From contig CAYFUN010000046.1 in assembly GCA_964346535.1 (NCBI GenBank), positions 1 to 5,905 on the forward strand: DNA of 5,905 bases. The letters run 5' to 3'. A program made the translations under genes and the position numbers. How positions within the stretch are numbered: position 1 is the first letter of the stretch; each line of letters begins with the position of its first letter. The DNA is from Neofamilia sp964346535 (lineage in GTDB: Bacteria; Bacillota; Clostridia; Tissierellales; Peptoniphilaceae). The notes under the pieces are model-generated. The model saw only the letters and a list, made by a program, of their open reading frames with translations. It did not search any database and had not been told where the DNA came from. Positions 5,855 to 5,905 of this stretch are shown here, in pieces.

Positions 5855-5901
5855 AAAAAGACAAGCTCAGATCAATTAAGATTTGAAGCTTGTCTTTTTT
5901 T
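5855..5901 (+). terminator. Strong intrinsic terminator after clpB
   Basis: AAAAAGACAAGCT (5855-5867) pairs perfectly with AGCTTGTCTTTTT (5887-5899). The stem continues with CAGATC (5868-5873) against GATTTG (5880-5885), with one G-T wobble and one bulged A at 5886, around a six-base AATTAA loop. A run of seven T (5895-5901) ends it. It starts two bases after the clpB stop codon and closes the chaperone operon. The A-run on the left side means it could also act on transcripts arriving from the opposite strand. Confidence 0.92.
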
Positions 5902-5905
5902 GTGT

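Overview
The window comes from a low-GC Gram-positive bacterium. The signs are strong AGGAGG-type ribosome binding sites, heavy AGA and ATA codon use, AT-rich spacers and short intergenic gaps. The protein set and base composition would suit the anaerobic cocci of the Tissierellia (Anaerococcus, Peptoniphilus, Finegoldia and relatives), but no marker gene here proves it. All six genes lie on the + strand.

Left part (1-710): two small hypothetical genes in tandem (50-385 and 441-710) are diverged paralogues. They align without gaps, share about 24 identical residues, and also share an upstream leader element (CACAAAGA followed by TAGGAGGAAAAA). I do not recognise the family.

Middle part (711-2161): a CsbD-like stress protein gene with an unusual acidic C-terminal extension (846-1259) is followed by a good intrinsic terminator at 1267-1298. 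The terminator sits directly in front of the ribosome binding site of an ADP-ribosylglycohydrolase gene (1313-2161), so that enzyme has almost no room for a promoter of its own.

Right part (2162-5905): a 180-base spacer carries a promoter candidate and a leader hairpin. It is followed by a chaperone pair: a zinc-finger-free (class B, CbpA-like) J-domain protein that starts with TTG (2342-3241), and the ClpB disaggregase (3268-5853) 26 bases downstream. A strong terminator closes the unit at 5855-5901.

Functionally, the right half is a protein-quality-control unit. The J-protein would deliver aggregated clients to DnaK, and ClpB threads them through its pore. The most interesting observation is regulatory. 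The spacers before csbD and before the dnaJ-like/clpB pair each contain a close match to the Bacillus general-stress sigma-B promoter: GTTTAT-N14-GGGAAT and GTTTAA-N13-GGGTAA. I saw no further match elsewhere in the window by eye, and no CIRCE or CtsR site is visible. This suggests a small general-stress regulon under a SigB-like (or SigF/SigG-related) factor rather than the usual HrcA/CtsR control.
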